64,000 bases of DNA from Onishia niordana (GTDB lineage Bacteria > Pseudomonadota > Gammaproteobacteria > Pseudomonadales > Halomonadaceae): positions 372,001 through 436,000 of the forward strand of contig NZ_SDSD01000001.1 in assembly GCF_004798965.1 (NCBI RefSeq), in the 5' to 3' direction. Position 1 is the stretch's first letter, and each line of letters starts with the position of its first letter. The position numbers and the translations under genes are program-made. This document shows, piece after piece, positions 51,035 through 60,658 of this stretch. Under the pieces are notes generated by a model. That model had not been told where the DNA came from. It did not search any database and saw only the letters and a list, made by a program, of their open reading frames with translations.

Positions 51035-51101
51035 AGAACGCCCTCAAAGACAGATCAAGCCTTGCCTGAGAGGTCGACGAGCGCCCTTTTTCAGATAGGC
51101 C

Positions 51102-52622
51102 TCAGAAGAACCCGAGCGGGTTGATATCGTAGCTGACCAGCAGGTTCTTGGTCTGCTGATAGTGCTCGAGCGCCATCTTGTGGGTCTCGCGACCGACGCC
51201 CGACTTCTTGTAGCCACCGAAGGCGGCATGCGCCGGATACTGGTGATAGCAGTTGGTCCACACCCGGCCGGCCTGAATGCCGCGGCCCATGCGGAAGGCC
51301 ACGTTCATGTCACGGCTCCAGACCCCGGCTCCAAGGCCGAACTCGGTGTCATTGGCGATCGCCAGGGCCTCTTCCTCGTCCTTGAAGGTGGTCACCGCGA
51401 CCACCGGGCCGAAGATTTCCTCCTGGAAGACTCGCATACTGTTGTTGCCCTTGAGCAGGGTGGGCTGGATATAGAAGCCATCATCATACTCGGCCTCGAG
51501 ATGCTCCTTGCCGCCACCGGTCAGGAACTCGGCTCCCTCCTCACGGGCGACCTCCATGTAGGAAAGAATCTTGTCGAACTGCTCCTGTGAGGCCTGGGCG
51601 CCCACCTGTACCTCGGTATCCAGTGGATTGCCGCGCTTGATCGACTGGGTGCGCTCCATCACCCGCGCCATGAAGTCGTCGTACATGCTCTCCTGAATCA
51701 GCGCCCGAGATGGGCAGGTGCAGACCTCGCCCTGATTGAAGAAGGCAAGCACCAGGCCTTCCACCGCCTTATCGATGAAGGCGGGCTCGGCGTTCATGAT
51801 GTCGGCGAAATAGATATTTGGCGACTTGCCACCCAGCTCCACGGTCGAAGGAATGATGTTTTCAGCGGCGCACTTGAGGATGTGCGAGCCGACCGGGGTG
51901 GAACCGGTGAAGGCGATCTTGGCGATGCGCTTGCTTTCGGCCAGTGCCTGGCCGGCCTCGGCGCCGTAGCCGTTGACGATGTTGATCACGCCTGGCGGCA
52001 GCAGATCGCCGACCAGCTCCATCACCTTGAGAATCGAGGCCGGCGTCTGCTCGGCCGGCTTCAGGACCACGCAGTTGCCCGCGGCCAACGCCGGCGCCAG
52101 TTTCCAGGTAGCCATCAGGATCGGGAAGTTCCAGGGGATGATCTGCCCCACTACCCCCAGCGGCTCATGGAAATGATAGGAAACGGTATTGGCGTCGATA
52201 TCCGCCGCGGTGCCTTCCTGGGCGCGGATGCAGCCGGCGAAGTAGCGAAAATGATCCACCGCCAGCGGCAGGTCGGCGTTGAGGGTCTCGCGCACCGCCT
52301 TGCCGTTGTCCCAGGTCTCGGCTACGGCCAGTGCTTCTATATTCTGCTCGATGCGATCGGCGATCTTGAGCAGGATATTGCTGCGCTCGGCCGCCGAGCT
52401 ACGCCCCCAGGCCGGCGCGGCGCGGTGCGCGGCATCCAGCGCCAAGTCGATATCTTCGGCGGTGGAGCGTGGAATCTGGCAGAACACCTTGCCGTTCACC
52501 GGGCTGACATTATCGAAGTACTGCCCCTTGATAGGGGCAACGAATTCGCCGTCGATGAAGTTGCCGTAGCGCTCGGCAAAGGATACCAGTGCATCGGCGC
52601 TACCGGGGTTGGCATAGATCAT
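51102..52622 (-). CDS. exaC: NAD-dependent aldehyde dehydrogenase, ExaC/AldB-like
   Basis: 506 residues. Catalytic thiol C301 in [13 protein letters not shown], general base E263 in VELGGKSP, cofactor segments [11 protein letters not shown] and [19 protein letters not shown] at the N-terminus and the DINPLGFF end are typical of ExaC-type acetaldehyde dehydrogenases that complete ethanol oxidation to acetate. The adjacent upstream gene is a zinc alcohol dehydrogenase, and both carry the same 76-nt upstream element, so the pair should oxidise short alcohols together. Confidence 0.93.
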   Translation of the reverse strand: MIYANPGSADALVSFAERYGNFIDGEFVAPIKGQYFDNVSPVNGKVFCQIPRSTAEDIDLALDAAHRAAPAWGRSSAAERSNILLKIADRIEQNIEALAVAETWDNGKAVRETLNADLPLAVDHFRYFAGCIRAQEGTAADIDANTVSYHFHEPLGVVGQIIPWNFPILMATWKLAPALAAGNCVVLKPAEQTPASILKVMELVGDLLPPGVINIVNGYGAEAGQALAESKRIAKIAFTGSTPVGSHILKCAAENIIPSTVELGGKSPNIYFADIMNAEPAFIDKAVEGLVLAFFNQGEVCTCPSRALIQESMYDDFMARVMERTQSIKRGNPLDTEVQVGAQASQEQFDKILSYMEVAREEGAEFLTGGGKEHLEAEYDDGFYIQPTLLKGNNSMRVFQEEIFGPVVAVTTFKDEEEALAIANDTEFGLGAGVWSRDMNVAFRMGRGIQAGRVWTNCYHQYPAHAAFGGYKKSGVGRETHKMALEHYQQTKNLLVSYDINPLGFF

Positions 52623-52680
52623 GGCGTGACTCCTGAACTGACTATTGTCGTTATGGACGGATCTTAATACCCGTCCCTTC

Positions 52681-52756
52681 AGTCTTGGCCAGTTGTGCCG
52701 AGCGCGACATACTGCAATGGCAGGAGACGCCCTCCTCCTTCGGTAGGAGGCGAGAC
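52681..52756 (-). promoter_or_regulatory. 76-nt shared control element upstream of the aldehyde dehydrogenase gene
   Basis: Aligns without gaps with 53935-54010; I count 62 of 76 positions identical. It begins 59 nt upstream of the start codon. It includes ATGGCAGGAGAC and the hairpin-like block CTCCTTCGGTAGGAG. Probably the binding and promoter region for the LuxR-type regulator encoded at 54031. Confidence 0.75.
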
Positions 52757-52800
52757 ACTAGTGCCAATAAAGCGAGTGCCTATAACACCAGCTACCCATT

Positions 52801-52829
52801 AAAAAAGGCGCGATTCACATCGCGCCTTT
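52801..52829 (-). terminator. Rho-independent terminator of the alcohol dehydrogenase gene
   Basis: 11-bp stem AAAGGCGCGAT/ATCGCGCCTTT with a TCAC loop. On the minus strand it ends in six T residues, 20 nt past the alcohol dehydrogenase stop. Confidence 0.9.
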
Positions 52830-52848
52830 CTGCCGGTTAGCGGTTAGC

Positions 52849-53877
52849 TCACGTCGTCATGTCGAGCACCACGCGCCCTTCAATCTGGCCCTCGATCATG
52901 CGCTGGAAGACATCATTGATGTTCTCCAGCTTCTCGGTGCTCACCGTCGCCTTGACCTTGCCGTCACCGGCGAAGTCGAGCGACTCCTGAAGGTCCAGAC
53001 GGCTGCCGACAATGGAGCCGCGCACGGTGATACCGTTGAGCACGGTGTCGAAGATCGGCAGCGGGAAATCCCCAGGCGGCAGGCCATTGAGCACCAGGGT
53101 GCCACCCCGCCGTAGCATGCCCTGCGCCTGATCGAAGGCCTTGGGTGAGACCGCCGTTACCAGCGCCCCATGGGCACCGCCAATCTCGCGTTTGAGATAG
53201 GCAGCAGGATCGGTCTGCAGGGCATTGACCGTCACCGTGGCGCCCAGCCGCTTGGCCAACGCCAGCTTGCCGTCATCGACTTCGACGGCCGCCACGTTGA
53301 GCCCCATGGCCTTGGCATACTGAACGGCCATGTGACCGAGGCCACCGATTCCGGAGATCACCACCCACTGCCCGGGGCGCGTGTCCGTCATCTTCAGCCC
53401 CTTGTAGACCGTGACACCAGCGCACAGCACCGGGGCGATCTCGACGAAGCCAACGTTATCGGGCAGGCGCCCGACATAGCCGGCATCCGCCAGGGTGTAG
53501 TCGGCGAACCCGCCGTTGACGGAGTAACCGGTGTTCTGCTGCGACTCGCATAGCGTCTCCCAGCCGCCCAGGCAGTGCTCGCAACAACCGCAGGCGGAAT
53601 ACAGCCAGGGCACCCCGACACGATCCCCTTCCTTGAGGTGTGTGACCCCTTCACCCACCGCCGCGATATGGCCCACGCCCTCGTGGCCGGGAATGAAGGG
53701 GGGCTCGGGCTTGATCGGCCAATCACCATGAGCGGCGTGCAGATCGGTATGGCAGACACCCGATGCCGCCACCTTGACCAGAATTTCTCCCCGCTTGGGT
53801 CGGGGCGTCTGGACTTCTTCGATGGTCAGTGGTTCGCCGAACTGGCGCACCACAGCGGCTCTCATCGTTGCTTCCAT
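52849..53877 (-). CDS. adhP: Zinc-dependent alcohol dehydrogenase, AdhP-like
   Basis: 342 residues. Catalytic zinc ligands C42 (GVCHTDLHA) and H65 (PGHEGVGH), structural zinc cysteines at 96, 99, 102 and 110 ([15 protein letters not shown]), and the NAD-binding motif [13 protein letters not shown]. Length and the start [10 protein letters not shown] fit the AdhP/AdhA medium-chain group that oxidises ethanol and other primary alcohols. AAGGAG lies 7 nt before the ATG. Its upstream region (153 nt) is shared with the divergent response regulator and contains the second copy of the 76-nt element. Confidence 0.93.
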   Translation of the reverse strand: MEATMRAAVVRQFGEPLTIEEVQTPRPKRGEILVKVAASGVCHTDLHAAHGDWPIKPEPPFIPGHEGVGHIAAVGEGVTHLKEGDRVGVPWLYSACGCCEHCLGGWETLCESQQNTGYSVNGGFADYTLADAGYVGRLPDNVGFVEIAPVLCAGVTVYKGLKMTDTRPGQWVVISGIGGLGHMAVQYAKAMGLNVAAVEVDDGKLALAKRLGATVTVNALQTDPAAYLKREIGGAHGALVTAVSPKAFDQAQGMLRRGGTLVLNGLPPGDFPLPIFDTVLNGITVRGSIVGSRLDLQESLDFAGDGKVKATVSTEKLENINDVFQRMIEGQIEGRVVLDMTT

Positions 53878-53934
53878 CTCGACTCTCCTTTTTACCGGCC
53901 GCGAGAATGACGTCTTGGTAGCGGCTCACTCCTC

Positions 53935-54010
53935 AGTCTTGGTCAGTGGAGCCTTCTACGACATACTCTGATGGCAGGAGACAGCTTCCTCCTTCGGTAG
54001 GAGGCGAGAC
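53935..54010. promoter_or_regulatory. 76-nt shared control element upstream of the alcohol dehydrogenase gene
   Basis: Second copy of the element at 52681-52756, beginning 58 nt upstream of the alcohol dehydrogenase start. It ends 21 nt before the divergent response-regulator start, so it could serve both directions. Confidence 0.75.
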
Positions 54011-54030
54011 CATTCGAGGAGACGAAGACC

Positions 54031-54711
54031 ATGTATACCCTGATGGTCGCTGATGACCATCCGCTCTTTCGCGAGGCCATCGCTGCAGTGATCGCCGCCG
54101 GGCTACCCGACAGCCTGCTGCTGGAGGCCGATAGCCTGGAGAGTGCCCTGAAAAAGGCAGAGGAACACGAGGAGGTCGATCTGGTGCTGCTGGATCTCGG
54201 CTTACCTGACGCCGAGGGGCTCTCGGGCCTGAGGCAAATACGCGAGCGGCGCCCCGACTTGCCGGTGGCGATTCTCTCCGCCGATCAGGACCGACGCACC
54301 ATCCTCGATGCCCTGGACCTGGGCGCGGTGGGCTACATCACCAAGTCGACGCCGCGGCCAGACCTGCTTGCCGCCCTGACGCGCATCCTGGAGGGCCAGC
54401 TCTACCTGCCCCCAGATATCATGCGGCGTCCCCCGGCCGAGCCCCAGCGACAACCGCCTGTCGACGACGCCGTCAGGCGGCGCCTGTCCGAGCTCACCGT
54501 CAAGCAGCTCGAAGTGCTGATCCGCCTGACCCACGGCGCCTCCAACAAGGTGATCGCCCGCGAACTGGATATCGCCGAGACCACGGTGAAGACGCATGTC
54601 TCGGCGATTCTGCGCAAGCTCTGTGTGACGGGACGCGTCCAGGCGATCCTCGCCGCCGGCTCGGCCGACCTCGAGGCCCTGCTGGCCGAGCGACACGCTC
54701 CATCACGCTGA
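54031..54711 (+). CDS. LuxR/NarL-family response regulator, ErbR/AgmR-like
   Basis: 226 residues. Receiver domain with acidic pair in VADDHPLF and phospho-acceptor D55 in LVLLDLGLPDAEG; C-terminal GerE/LuxR helix-turn-helix (about 150-212: LTVKQLEVLIRLTHGASNKVIA ... TTVKTHVSAILRKL). ATG preceded by AGGAGACGAAGACC. Similar regulators (ErbR/AgmR/ExaE) control alcohol oxidation genes in Pseudomonas, which fits its place beside adhP and exaC. Its 3' end overlaps the convergent kinase gene by 9 nt; that kinase is its likely partner. Confidence 0.88.
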   Translation: MYTLMVADDHPLFREAIAAVIAAGLPDSLLLEADSLESALKKAEEHEEVDLVLLDLGLPDAEGLSGLRQIRERRPDLPVAILSADQDRRTILDALDLGAVGYITKSTPRPDLLAALTRILEGQLYLPPDIMRRPPAEPQRQPPVDDAVRRRLSELTVKQLEVLIRLTHGASNKVIARELDIAETTVKTHVSAILRKLCVTGRVQAILAAGSADLEALLAERHAPSR

Positions 54712-56181
54712 GCTGCCGTCCAGCAAAGCGACCAGCTTCATGCGCAGCCGCAACGGCTTGAGGGGTTTGAGCAGGCAACCGTAGCCCAGCTGACGGGCCA
54801 GGCTCTTGATCCCCGCGTCATGATTGGCGGTGATCACCACGACGGGAAGCGCGGGATGGCGACGGCGCAGGTGGGCGGCCACGGCTAGTCCATCGGGGCT
54901 CGAGGCGTCCAGGTGATAGTCGACCAACAGCACATCTGGGGTCTCCCCGGCCGCGTGAGTGTCCAGTTCGGCCTCCAGGCCGGCCAGGGACGTCGCGGTC
55001 CGTACCCGGCAACCCCACCCTTCCAGCAGCGCCGTCATCCCCTCGCAGATCCCCGGATCATTGTCGATGACCCAGACCCGCATGCCCGCCAACGCGTCCT
55101 CCCCCTGCGAGGACGAGGCCGGGCTCGCAGAGCGGGGCTGTGATGCCGGCAGCCGCCCATAGGGCACCTGCACCGAGAAGAGCGAACCACACCCCGGCTG
55201 AGAGGCCAGTCGCAGCGGATGATCGAGCATGGTGGCAATCCGGTCGACGATCGCCAAGCCTAGGCCCAGCCCGCGATCCTGAGCATCATGGCCGTTCTCG
55301 GCACGCTGGAATTCGACGAAGATCGCCTCGCGCTGGGACTCGGCGATACCGGCCCCGGTATCCCCCACCAGGATCTCCAGCCCCTGCGCGCGCCGCCGGC
55401 AGCCCAGCAGCAGATGCCCGTGGCGGGTGTAGCGAATCGCATTGGTCAGGAAGTTGCGCACCACCCGTGCCAGCAGCGCCAGGTCCGACTCGATCACCGC
55501 GCTTGAGCCGACATAATGCAGTGTCAGCCCCCGTGACGCGGCGATCTGACGGTACTCCTCGGCCATCACATCGAGCAGATCGGCGGCACGAAAGGCGGCG
55601 ACATCCGGCTTCAGCACCCCGGCATCCAACCGTGAGATGTCGACCAGGGTGCCCAGCAGGGCCTCGACGTCCTGTAAGGAGCGGCCGATATTATCGACCA
55701 GACGGCGCGAGCTCGCGGGTACCGCCTCCTCACCGAGGGCACTGGTGAACAAACGCGCGGCATTCAGCGGCTGCATCAGATCATGACTGACCGCTGCCAG
55801 GAACTTGGTCTTGGAAAGATTGGCCGCTTCGGCCTCGCGCTTGGACTCGCGCAGGCGTTGCTCGGCCTCGACCCGCACCGCGATCTCGTCACGCAGCTGG
55901 CGGTTGACCTCTCCCAGCTCGTCGAGGGTGCGGTGCAGGGTTTCGGTGCGCTCACGCACCTGCTCGGCCAGCAGCACCGCATGCTCGAAAGCGGCATAGG
56001 GCGCCCCGCCGGCCGCCCCGCTGGACTCCACCCGCTCGATCAGCGCGCCACAGACCTTGCGCAGGCGCGCATTCTCCTCGACCAGCGCACGCTCGCGTTC
56101 CGTGGCCGCTTCAGGCGCCTCTGCCCCCGCCGGGTCGCCCAATGACAACCCCCGTGAAGGTCTGGTTGATGTGCATGCCAT
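54703..56181 (-). CDS. Soluble hybrid sensor histidine kinase (ErcS'/NahK-like)
   Basis: 492 residues with no membrane segment. A coiled-coil N-terminus (residues about 28-125) replaces a normal sensor domain. The dimerisation box is FLAAVSHDLMQPLNAARLF with H133; the ATPase domain has N247 in NFLTNAIRYT, GDTGAGI and RGLGLGLAIV. A C-terminal receiver domain (from about 367) has D421 in LLVDYHLD. The SHDLMQPLNAARLF pattern is shared with the ErcS'/NahK group. GGGGAG 7 nt before the ATG supports this start although it overlaps the upstream FIST gene by 71 nt. It presumably takes its input from the FIST protein and acts on the LuxR-type regulator. Confidence 0.88.
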   Translation of the reverse strand: MACTSTRPSRGLSLGDPAGAEAPEAATERERALVEENARLRKVCGALIERVESSGAAGGAPYAAFEHAVLLAEQVRERTETLHRTLDELGEVNRQLRDEIAVRVEAEQRLRESKREAEAANLSKTKFLAAVSHDLMQPLNAARLFTSALGEEAVPASSRRLVDNIGRSLQDVEALLGTLVDISRLDAGVLKPDVAAFRAADLLDVMAEEYRQIAASRGLTLHYVGSSAVIESDLALLARVVRNFLTNAIRYTRHGHLLLGCRRRAQGLEILVGDTGAGIAESQREAIFVEFQRAENGHDAQDRGLGLGLAIVDRIATMLDHPLRLASQPGCGSLFSVQVPYGRLPASQPRSASPASSSQGEDALAGMRVWVIDNDPGICEGMTALLEGWGCRVRTATSLAGLEAELDTHAAGETPDVLLVDYHLDASSPDGLAVAAHLRRRHPALPVVVITANHDAGIKSLARQLGYGCLLKPLKPLRLRMKLVALLDGSSA

Positions 56182-57310
56182 GGTGCTGCTCCCCGTAGGT
56201 ATTGAAGCCGATCACCCGCAATTCTCGCAGTCGTTGCGAGGCCGCCGCGGTCTGCTCGAGCATCTCGATCTCGAGGCGACGCAGAAAGCAGTCGCAGCCG
56301 ATGATCAGCTGCGGCTCACCCAGGCGCTCCTGCAAGGCGGCAAACACCGCATCCAGGTCCTCGAGAATCGGCGCCGGCTGCATGGCGGTGAGCACGATGC
56401 CGTGTTCCACCGCGCAGTAGAAGGTCAGGCTGCCGTCGGCGTTGACCCGCTGGATCGAGCGCACGTAGTGGGCATCGCCGATACGCACCGCCAACGGCAC
56501 GCGGGCGAAGACCTGCTCGTCGAGGGCCTCGACATCACACCCGACCAGCCGCGCGTATTCCTCGGCGGCGGGGGCGGCATTGAGCTCCATGACCTGGCGA
56601 CGCTCGTGATCGGCACGGGTTACCACGAGCTTCTCGTGGCGTGGCCGGAGATGGTGGGTGGTGAAGACTTCAAACGGCAGCCGGGTGTTGATCATCACCA
56701 CCACCGCCGCCTGGCTATGGAAGCGCCCCTGATGAAAGACGTGGGTATGCGCCAGGCGATTGTCGTCCCCGGCCGAGCCGCCAAAGCTCGGAATACTGCC
56801 CAGCGCGGCGTCCAGACTCGCCAGCACCTGCTCCTCGCTGCTGGACAGCCCGTCGAGCAGCGTCAGGGCAAAGCTGTGGCCGCCGACCGGCGCCAAGGCC
56901 TGGCGTCGGCAGTCGTCCAAGAGCTGAGTGGTCAACCGCTGGGCGCCGATCAGGTCGAAGCCTTCGAGGTCGCTGACCAGCGCCTGCGACACCGAAAAAT
57001 GGCGCCGGTCGAAGCCGATCGCCACGATGCAGCCGCGGCCGTAGCCTTGCGGCGTGATCTCACCGGCCGTGGTACAGCCAGCCAGGGCCACCGCGCCAAA
57101 GGCCTCGCCCAGCGCCTGCTCCAGCGCGCCGAGATCATACTCGGCGCTGCAGAAGAACAGCACGCAGCCCAGTTGCGGGTGACAGAGGGCCGCCGACAGC
57201 TCCCTGGCGGCGGCACGCGGGTCATCGGCCTCACTGTAGGCGACCCGCAAAGGCTCATCGTCGGCGGACCGGGGCCCTGCCGCAGCAGTCACGCTTGGCA
57301 GTTCAGGCAT
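56111..57310 (-). CDS. FIST-domain sensor protein
   Basis: 399 residues. FIST N domain at about 40-230 (HPQLGCVLFFCSAEYDLGALEQAL, VALAGCTTAGEITPQGY, GSIPSFGGSAGDDNRL) and FIST C domain at about 240-385 (LNAAPAAEEYARLVG, VFARVPLAVRIGDAHYVRS, QLIIGCDCFLRRLE, VIGFNTYGEQHHGMHINQTFTGV). FIST domains are proposed small-ligand sensors in signal transduction. The gene overlaps the kinase gene by 71 nt in a different frame, so the two are made together. With no sensor domain in the kinase, this protein is the best candidate for the input module. Confidence 0.9.
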   Translation of the reverse strand: MPELPSVTAAAGPRSADDEPLRVAYSEADDPRAAARELSAALCHPQLGCVLFFCSAEYDLGALEQALGEAFGAVALAGCTTAGEITPQGYGRGCIVAIGFDRRHFSVSQALVSDLEGFDLIGAQRLTTQLLDDCRRQALAPVGGHSFALTLLDGLSSSEEQVLASLDAALGSIPSFGGSAGDDNRLAHTHVFHQGRFHSQAAVVVMINTRLPFEVFTTHHLRPRHEKLVVTRADHERRQVMELNAAPAAEEYARLVGCDVEALDEQVFARVPLAVRIGDAHYVRSIQRVNADGSLTFYCAVEHGIVLTAMQPAPILEDLDAVFAALQERLGEPQLIIGCDCFLRRLEIEMLEQTAAASQRLRELRVIGFNTYGEQHHGMHINQTFTGVVIGRPGGGRGA

Positions 57311-57419
57311 AAAAGGCGCTCATCGGGCAAGGTTGCCTCAAGTGTATGCCTCGATTGGCAACGCTCACAATGCCGCCCCTACCTTGTCTGATCGGTTCAC
57401 TCCTGCTGACGACGCCACG

Positions 57420-58133
57420 TCAATCCACCACCATCAGCCCCAACACTCCGAACACGAAGCCCAGTACGGCCCCCATCGGCGGTGCCCAGTGCTTTTCCAG
57501 CCTTGCCTCGGGCGCTATATCCTGAAAGATGGAATAAAGGATGCCCCCCGAGGCCACCAGCATGATGGCAGCGACGATGCTTTCCTGCTCCCGCAGCCAG
57601 GCATGGCTGGAAATACCGGCCACCGGGCCCAGCAATGCCATCACCGAGAAGACCGTGATGATGCGTCGGGCACCGAAACGCTGCGACTGGAGAAACTCTC
57701 GATAGGCATTGAAGGCCTCGGGCACATTTTGCAGGGCGATCAGGGCGGCGATCAGCATCGCCTCCTCGGGGCGGGTGGCAAAAATGGCGCCTACCACGAT
57801 GGACTCGGGGATGAAGTCCAGCAGCATGGCGAGCAGTTGACTAGCCGGTAATGCCCAGCGCGCCATCGCCATGTCAATGAGCATAAATACCCCCCCGCCG
57901 ATCATCAGATACATCGCGGCCAGGGATTTCGAGGTGATGTCGATGCCATCCGGCACCAGCACTAACGCAACCGCAGAAAGCAGCGCGCCGCCACCAAACG
58001 CCATCACGCCATGACGAAACTCCAGCTCCAACCACTGAGGGTGTATATGCTCGATGCGAGCCAAGAAGGCTCCCATCGGTATGGCCAGTCCCGCTACCAG
58101 CGTAATCCCTACCAAGAGCAACAGATCGTACAT
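57420..58133 (-). CDS. ZIP-family metal transporter
   Basis: 237 residues from the ATG at 58133 (AAGGAAGGGGT upstream). About eight hydrophobic helices. Metal-site motifs of the ZIP family are visible in altered form: LDFIPESIVVGAIF in helix 4 and IALQNVPEAFNAYREF in helix 5, with E instead of the usual first H in part of the pattern. Members carry zinc or other divalent cations across the inner membrane. The histidine-poor metal site makes the ion and even the direction uncertain. Single gene between the alcohol unit and the bet operon. Confidence 0.82.
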   Translation of the reverse strand: MYDLLLLVGITLVAGLAIPMGAFLARIEHIHPQWLELEFRHGVMAFGGGALLSAVALVLVPDGIDITSKSLAAMYLMIGGGVFMLIDMAMARWALPASQLLAMLLDFIPESIVVGAIFATRPEEAMLIAALIALQNVPEAFNAYREFLQSQRFGARRIITVFSVMALLGPVAGISSHAWLREQESIVAAIMLVASGGILYSIFQDIAPEARLEKHWAPPMGAVLGFVFGVLGLMVVD

Positions 58134-58516
58134 ACCCCTTCCTTGTCGGTCAGATGATCTAGGCACTCATGATAAGACACGCCCGCGTCATGCTGTCATG
58201 GCAAAAGCCATGACTTTTCGCGCTCTCCTACACTCACCGCTCAGCACTGACCTACAGGCACTAACTGCCGATCCTCTCCCGCAACGTTGAAATGACGTAT
58301 GCCGGCATCTGTACAGGAAGTCAGCAAGGCATCTATACCTCATATTGCCTAGGTGTATTGAAACGCTGCTACTGGGACTTCGCAGATCAGCATCGACACC
58401 ATGCCGCCCAACAAGCATTTATCGACACCCCTCTCCGCGGCAGGCCGCTTGAGCTGGAACGACGCTTAACCGGCGACGTTGCCAACAGATGTTTCTTCAT
58501 CGACCAGGAGTTGAAC
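58134..58516. other. 383-nt gene-free region upstream of the second BCCT gene
   Basis: Contains the inverted repeat GTCATGGC-AAAA-GCCATGAC (58195-58214) followed by TTTTC. I see no BetI-type site here, in contrast to the first BCCT gene. The BCCT frame stays open upstream to 58292 but that part has no conserved sequence. Confidence 0.6.
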
Positions 58517-60589
58517 ATGGCGACAGCCTCGGATGACTCACAGCGCAATCTACAAAAAGACCGCATCAACCCTACTGTCTTCTACGGCTCAGCCATCGGT
58601 ATCGTGGCCTTCGCGCTGTGGACAATGATCTTCACCGACTCTGCCAGCGCGACGATCAATGCCCTGCTGGGCTGGATCTCGGACACCTTCGGCTGGTTCT
58701 ATTTCGTCGCCGTCGTGGCCTATCTCGTGTTTGTGATCGTCATCGCCACCTCAAAGCTTGGCAAGCTCAGACTCGGTCCTGCGCACTCGAGGCCGGAATT
58801 CAACGTCGTGACCTGGGCCGCCATGCTGTTCTCGGCGGGGATCGGCATCGATCTGATATTTTTCTGTATTGCCGAACCGGTCACTCAGTTTCTCGCGCCA
58901 CCCGACGGCGACCCCGAGACAGTGGCGGCGGCGCGTCGCGCCATGGAACTGACGTTTCTGCACTGGGGGCTTTCCGGTTGGGGCGTCTACACGCTGGTAG
59001 GCATGTCCTTGGCCTTCTTCAGTTACCGCCATGGCCTGCCGCTGACCATTCGCAGCGCGCTCTATCCGATATTTGGCAAGCGTATCCACGGTCCCATTGG
59101 CCATAGCGTGGACATCGCGGCCGTGCTTGGCACCCTGTTCGGCATCGCCACGAGCCTGGGCATCGGCATTATCCAGCTCAACTTCGGCTTGAATTATATG
59201 TTCGATCTGCCGGAGAACACGATGACACAGGCGATACTGGCCGTGCTGATCGTGGTCTTCTCCGCCATCTCCGCCGTGACCGGTGTCGACAAGGGCATCC
59301 GCCGGCTCTCAGAGTTCAATATGCTGCTGGCGCTGATGTTGCTGCTGTTTGTGCTCTTTACCGGCAAGACCCTGTTCCTGCTCAACGCGCTGGTAATGAA
59401 CGTGGGGGATTACCTGACCCACTTCGTCTCGCTGTCGATGAACACCTATGCCTTCGACCCGCCCACCGACTGGCTCAACGGCTGGACAGTGTTCTTCTGG
59501 GCCTGGTGGATCGCCTGGGGACCCTTCGTGGGACTTTTCCTTGCGCGCATTTCACGTGGTCGCACCATTCGTCAGTTCGTCACCGGCACCCTGATCCTGC
59601 CACTGGCTTTCATGATGGCGTGGATGTCGATCATGGGTAACAGCGCTATCGACATGGTGATGAACGACACTGGCGTGGCTAACTTCGGCGAGCAGGCCAT
59701 GAACAACCCAGGCTCAGCCATCTATCTGTTCCTGCAGAACGTGCCCTGGGTCGGCCTGACCACACTGGTCGTAACACTGCTGGCGATCGTCTTCTTCGTG
59801 ACATCGGGGGACTCGGGCTCGCTGGTGTTATCCAACCTGACCTCGGTTCTGAGCGACCCCAACCATGATGCCCCGGCCTGGATGCGCGTACTGTGGGCCG
59901 CGATCATCGGTGTACTGACTCTGGCACTGCTGATGGCCGGTGGCCTGGGGGCACTGCAAAGCGCCGTGGTCATCACGGGACTGCCCTTCGCTTTCGTGCT
60001 GTTCCTGATGATGGCGGGGCTCTACAAGGCGCTCAAGGTGGAAGGACTCAAGGAAGACAGCCTGCAGCGCAGCATGGCGGGCCATCTGTCGGGTCGTACC
60101 CTGCCCGGTGAGGGAGCAAGCCGCAACTGGCGCCAGCGTCTCAAGCGTTCTGTGAGCTTCCCAGGCCATGATCAGGTGAACCAGTTCCTCGGCGAAACGG
60201 TCAAGCCTGCCATGGAGGAAATACGCAGCGTCTTGAGCGAACAGGGCTACCCCGTGGACATCGTCGAAGGAGAAAAGCCGGATGAGCATCTGGCACTGAA
60301 TGTGGGCCTTGGCGGCGAACAGGACTTTACCTATCAGATCTGGCCGCGCCAGTGCGCCATGCCATCCTTCTCGATTCGAGACACCCATGCCGGCACCCAC
60401 TACTACCGTCTGGAGGTACACATCATCGAAGGGGGTCAAGGCTACGATGTCTATGGCTACACACAGGAGCAATTGATCGCCGATATCTTGGATCAGTACG
60501 AGCGCCATCTGCTGTTCCTGCACATTCAACGGGAACAACCCGGCACTAATACCGAGATGCCCGATGACCCGGCCACCGCCGGCCGCTAA
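58517..60589 (+). CDS. betT: BCCT-family osmolyte transporter (copy 2)
   Basis: 690 residues from the ATG at 58517 (CCAGGAG, 7 nt). Same layout as copy 1: twelve helices, signature GWTVFFWAWWIAWGPFVGL, FLARISRGRTIRQF, then a C-terminal cytoplasmic domain of about 170 residues (FLGETVKPAMEEIRSVL ... YERHLLFL). The signature differs at AWGPF against AWTPF, which may alter substrate preference. betA follows after 69 nt including a small stem-loop (60608-60625), so uptake of choline and its oxidation form one operon. Confidence 0.9.
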   Translation: MATASDDSQRNLQKDRINPTVFYGSAIGIVAFALWTMIFTDSASATINALLGWISDTFGWFYFVAVVAYLVFVIVIATSKLGKLRLGPAHSRPEFNVVTWAAMLFSAGIGIDLIFFCIAEPVTQFLAPPDGDPETVAAARRAMELTFLHWGLSGWGVYTLVGMSLAFFSYRHGLPLTIRSALYPIFGKRIHGPIGHSVDIAAVLGTLFGIATSLGIGIIQLNFGLNYMFDLPENTMTQAILAVLIVVFSAISAVTGVDKGIRRLSEFNMLLALMLLLFVLFTGKTLFLLNALVMNVGDYLTHFVSLSMNTYAFDPPTDWLNGWTVFFWAWWIAWGPFVGLFLARISRGRTIRQFVTGTLILPLAFMMAWMSIMGNSAIDMVMNDTGVANFGEQAMNNPGSAIYLFLQNVPWVGLTTLVVTLLAIVFFVTSGDSGSLVLSNLTSVLSDPNHDAPAWMRVLWAAIIGVLTLALLMAGGLGALQSAVVITGLPFAFVLFLMMAGLYKALKVEGLKEDSLQRSMAGHLSGRTLPGEGASRNWRQRLKRSVSFPGHDQVNQFLGETVKPAMEEIRSVLSEQGYPVDIVEGEKPDEHLALNVGLGGEQDFTYQIWPRQCAMPSFSIRDTHAGTHYYRLEVHIIEGGQGYDVYGYTQEQLIADILDQYERHLLFLHIQREQPGTNTEMPDDPATAGR

Positions 60590-60658
60590 TGGCCACCTCT
60601 CTGACGGCCCGACGTAGGTGTCGGGTCTCTAGAGATCAAGGCGTCAAGGAGCGATGAC

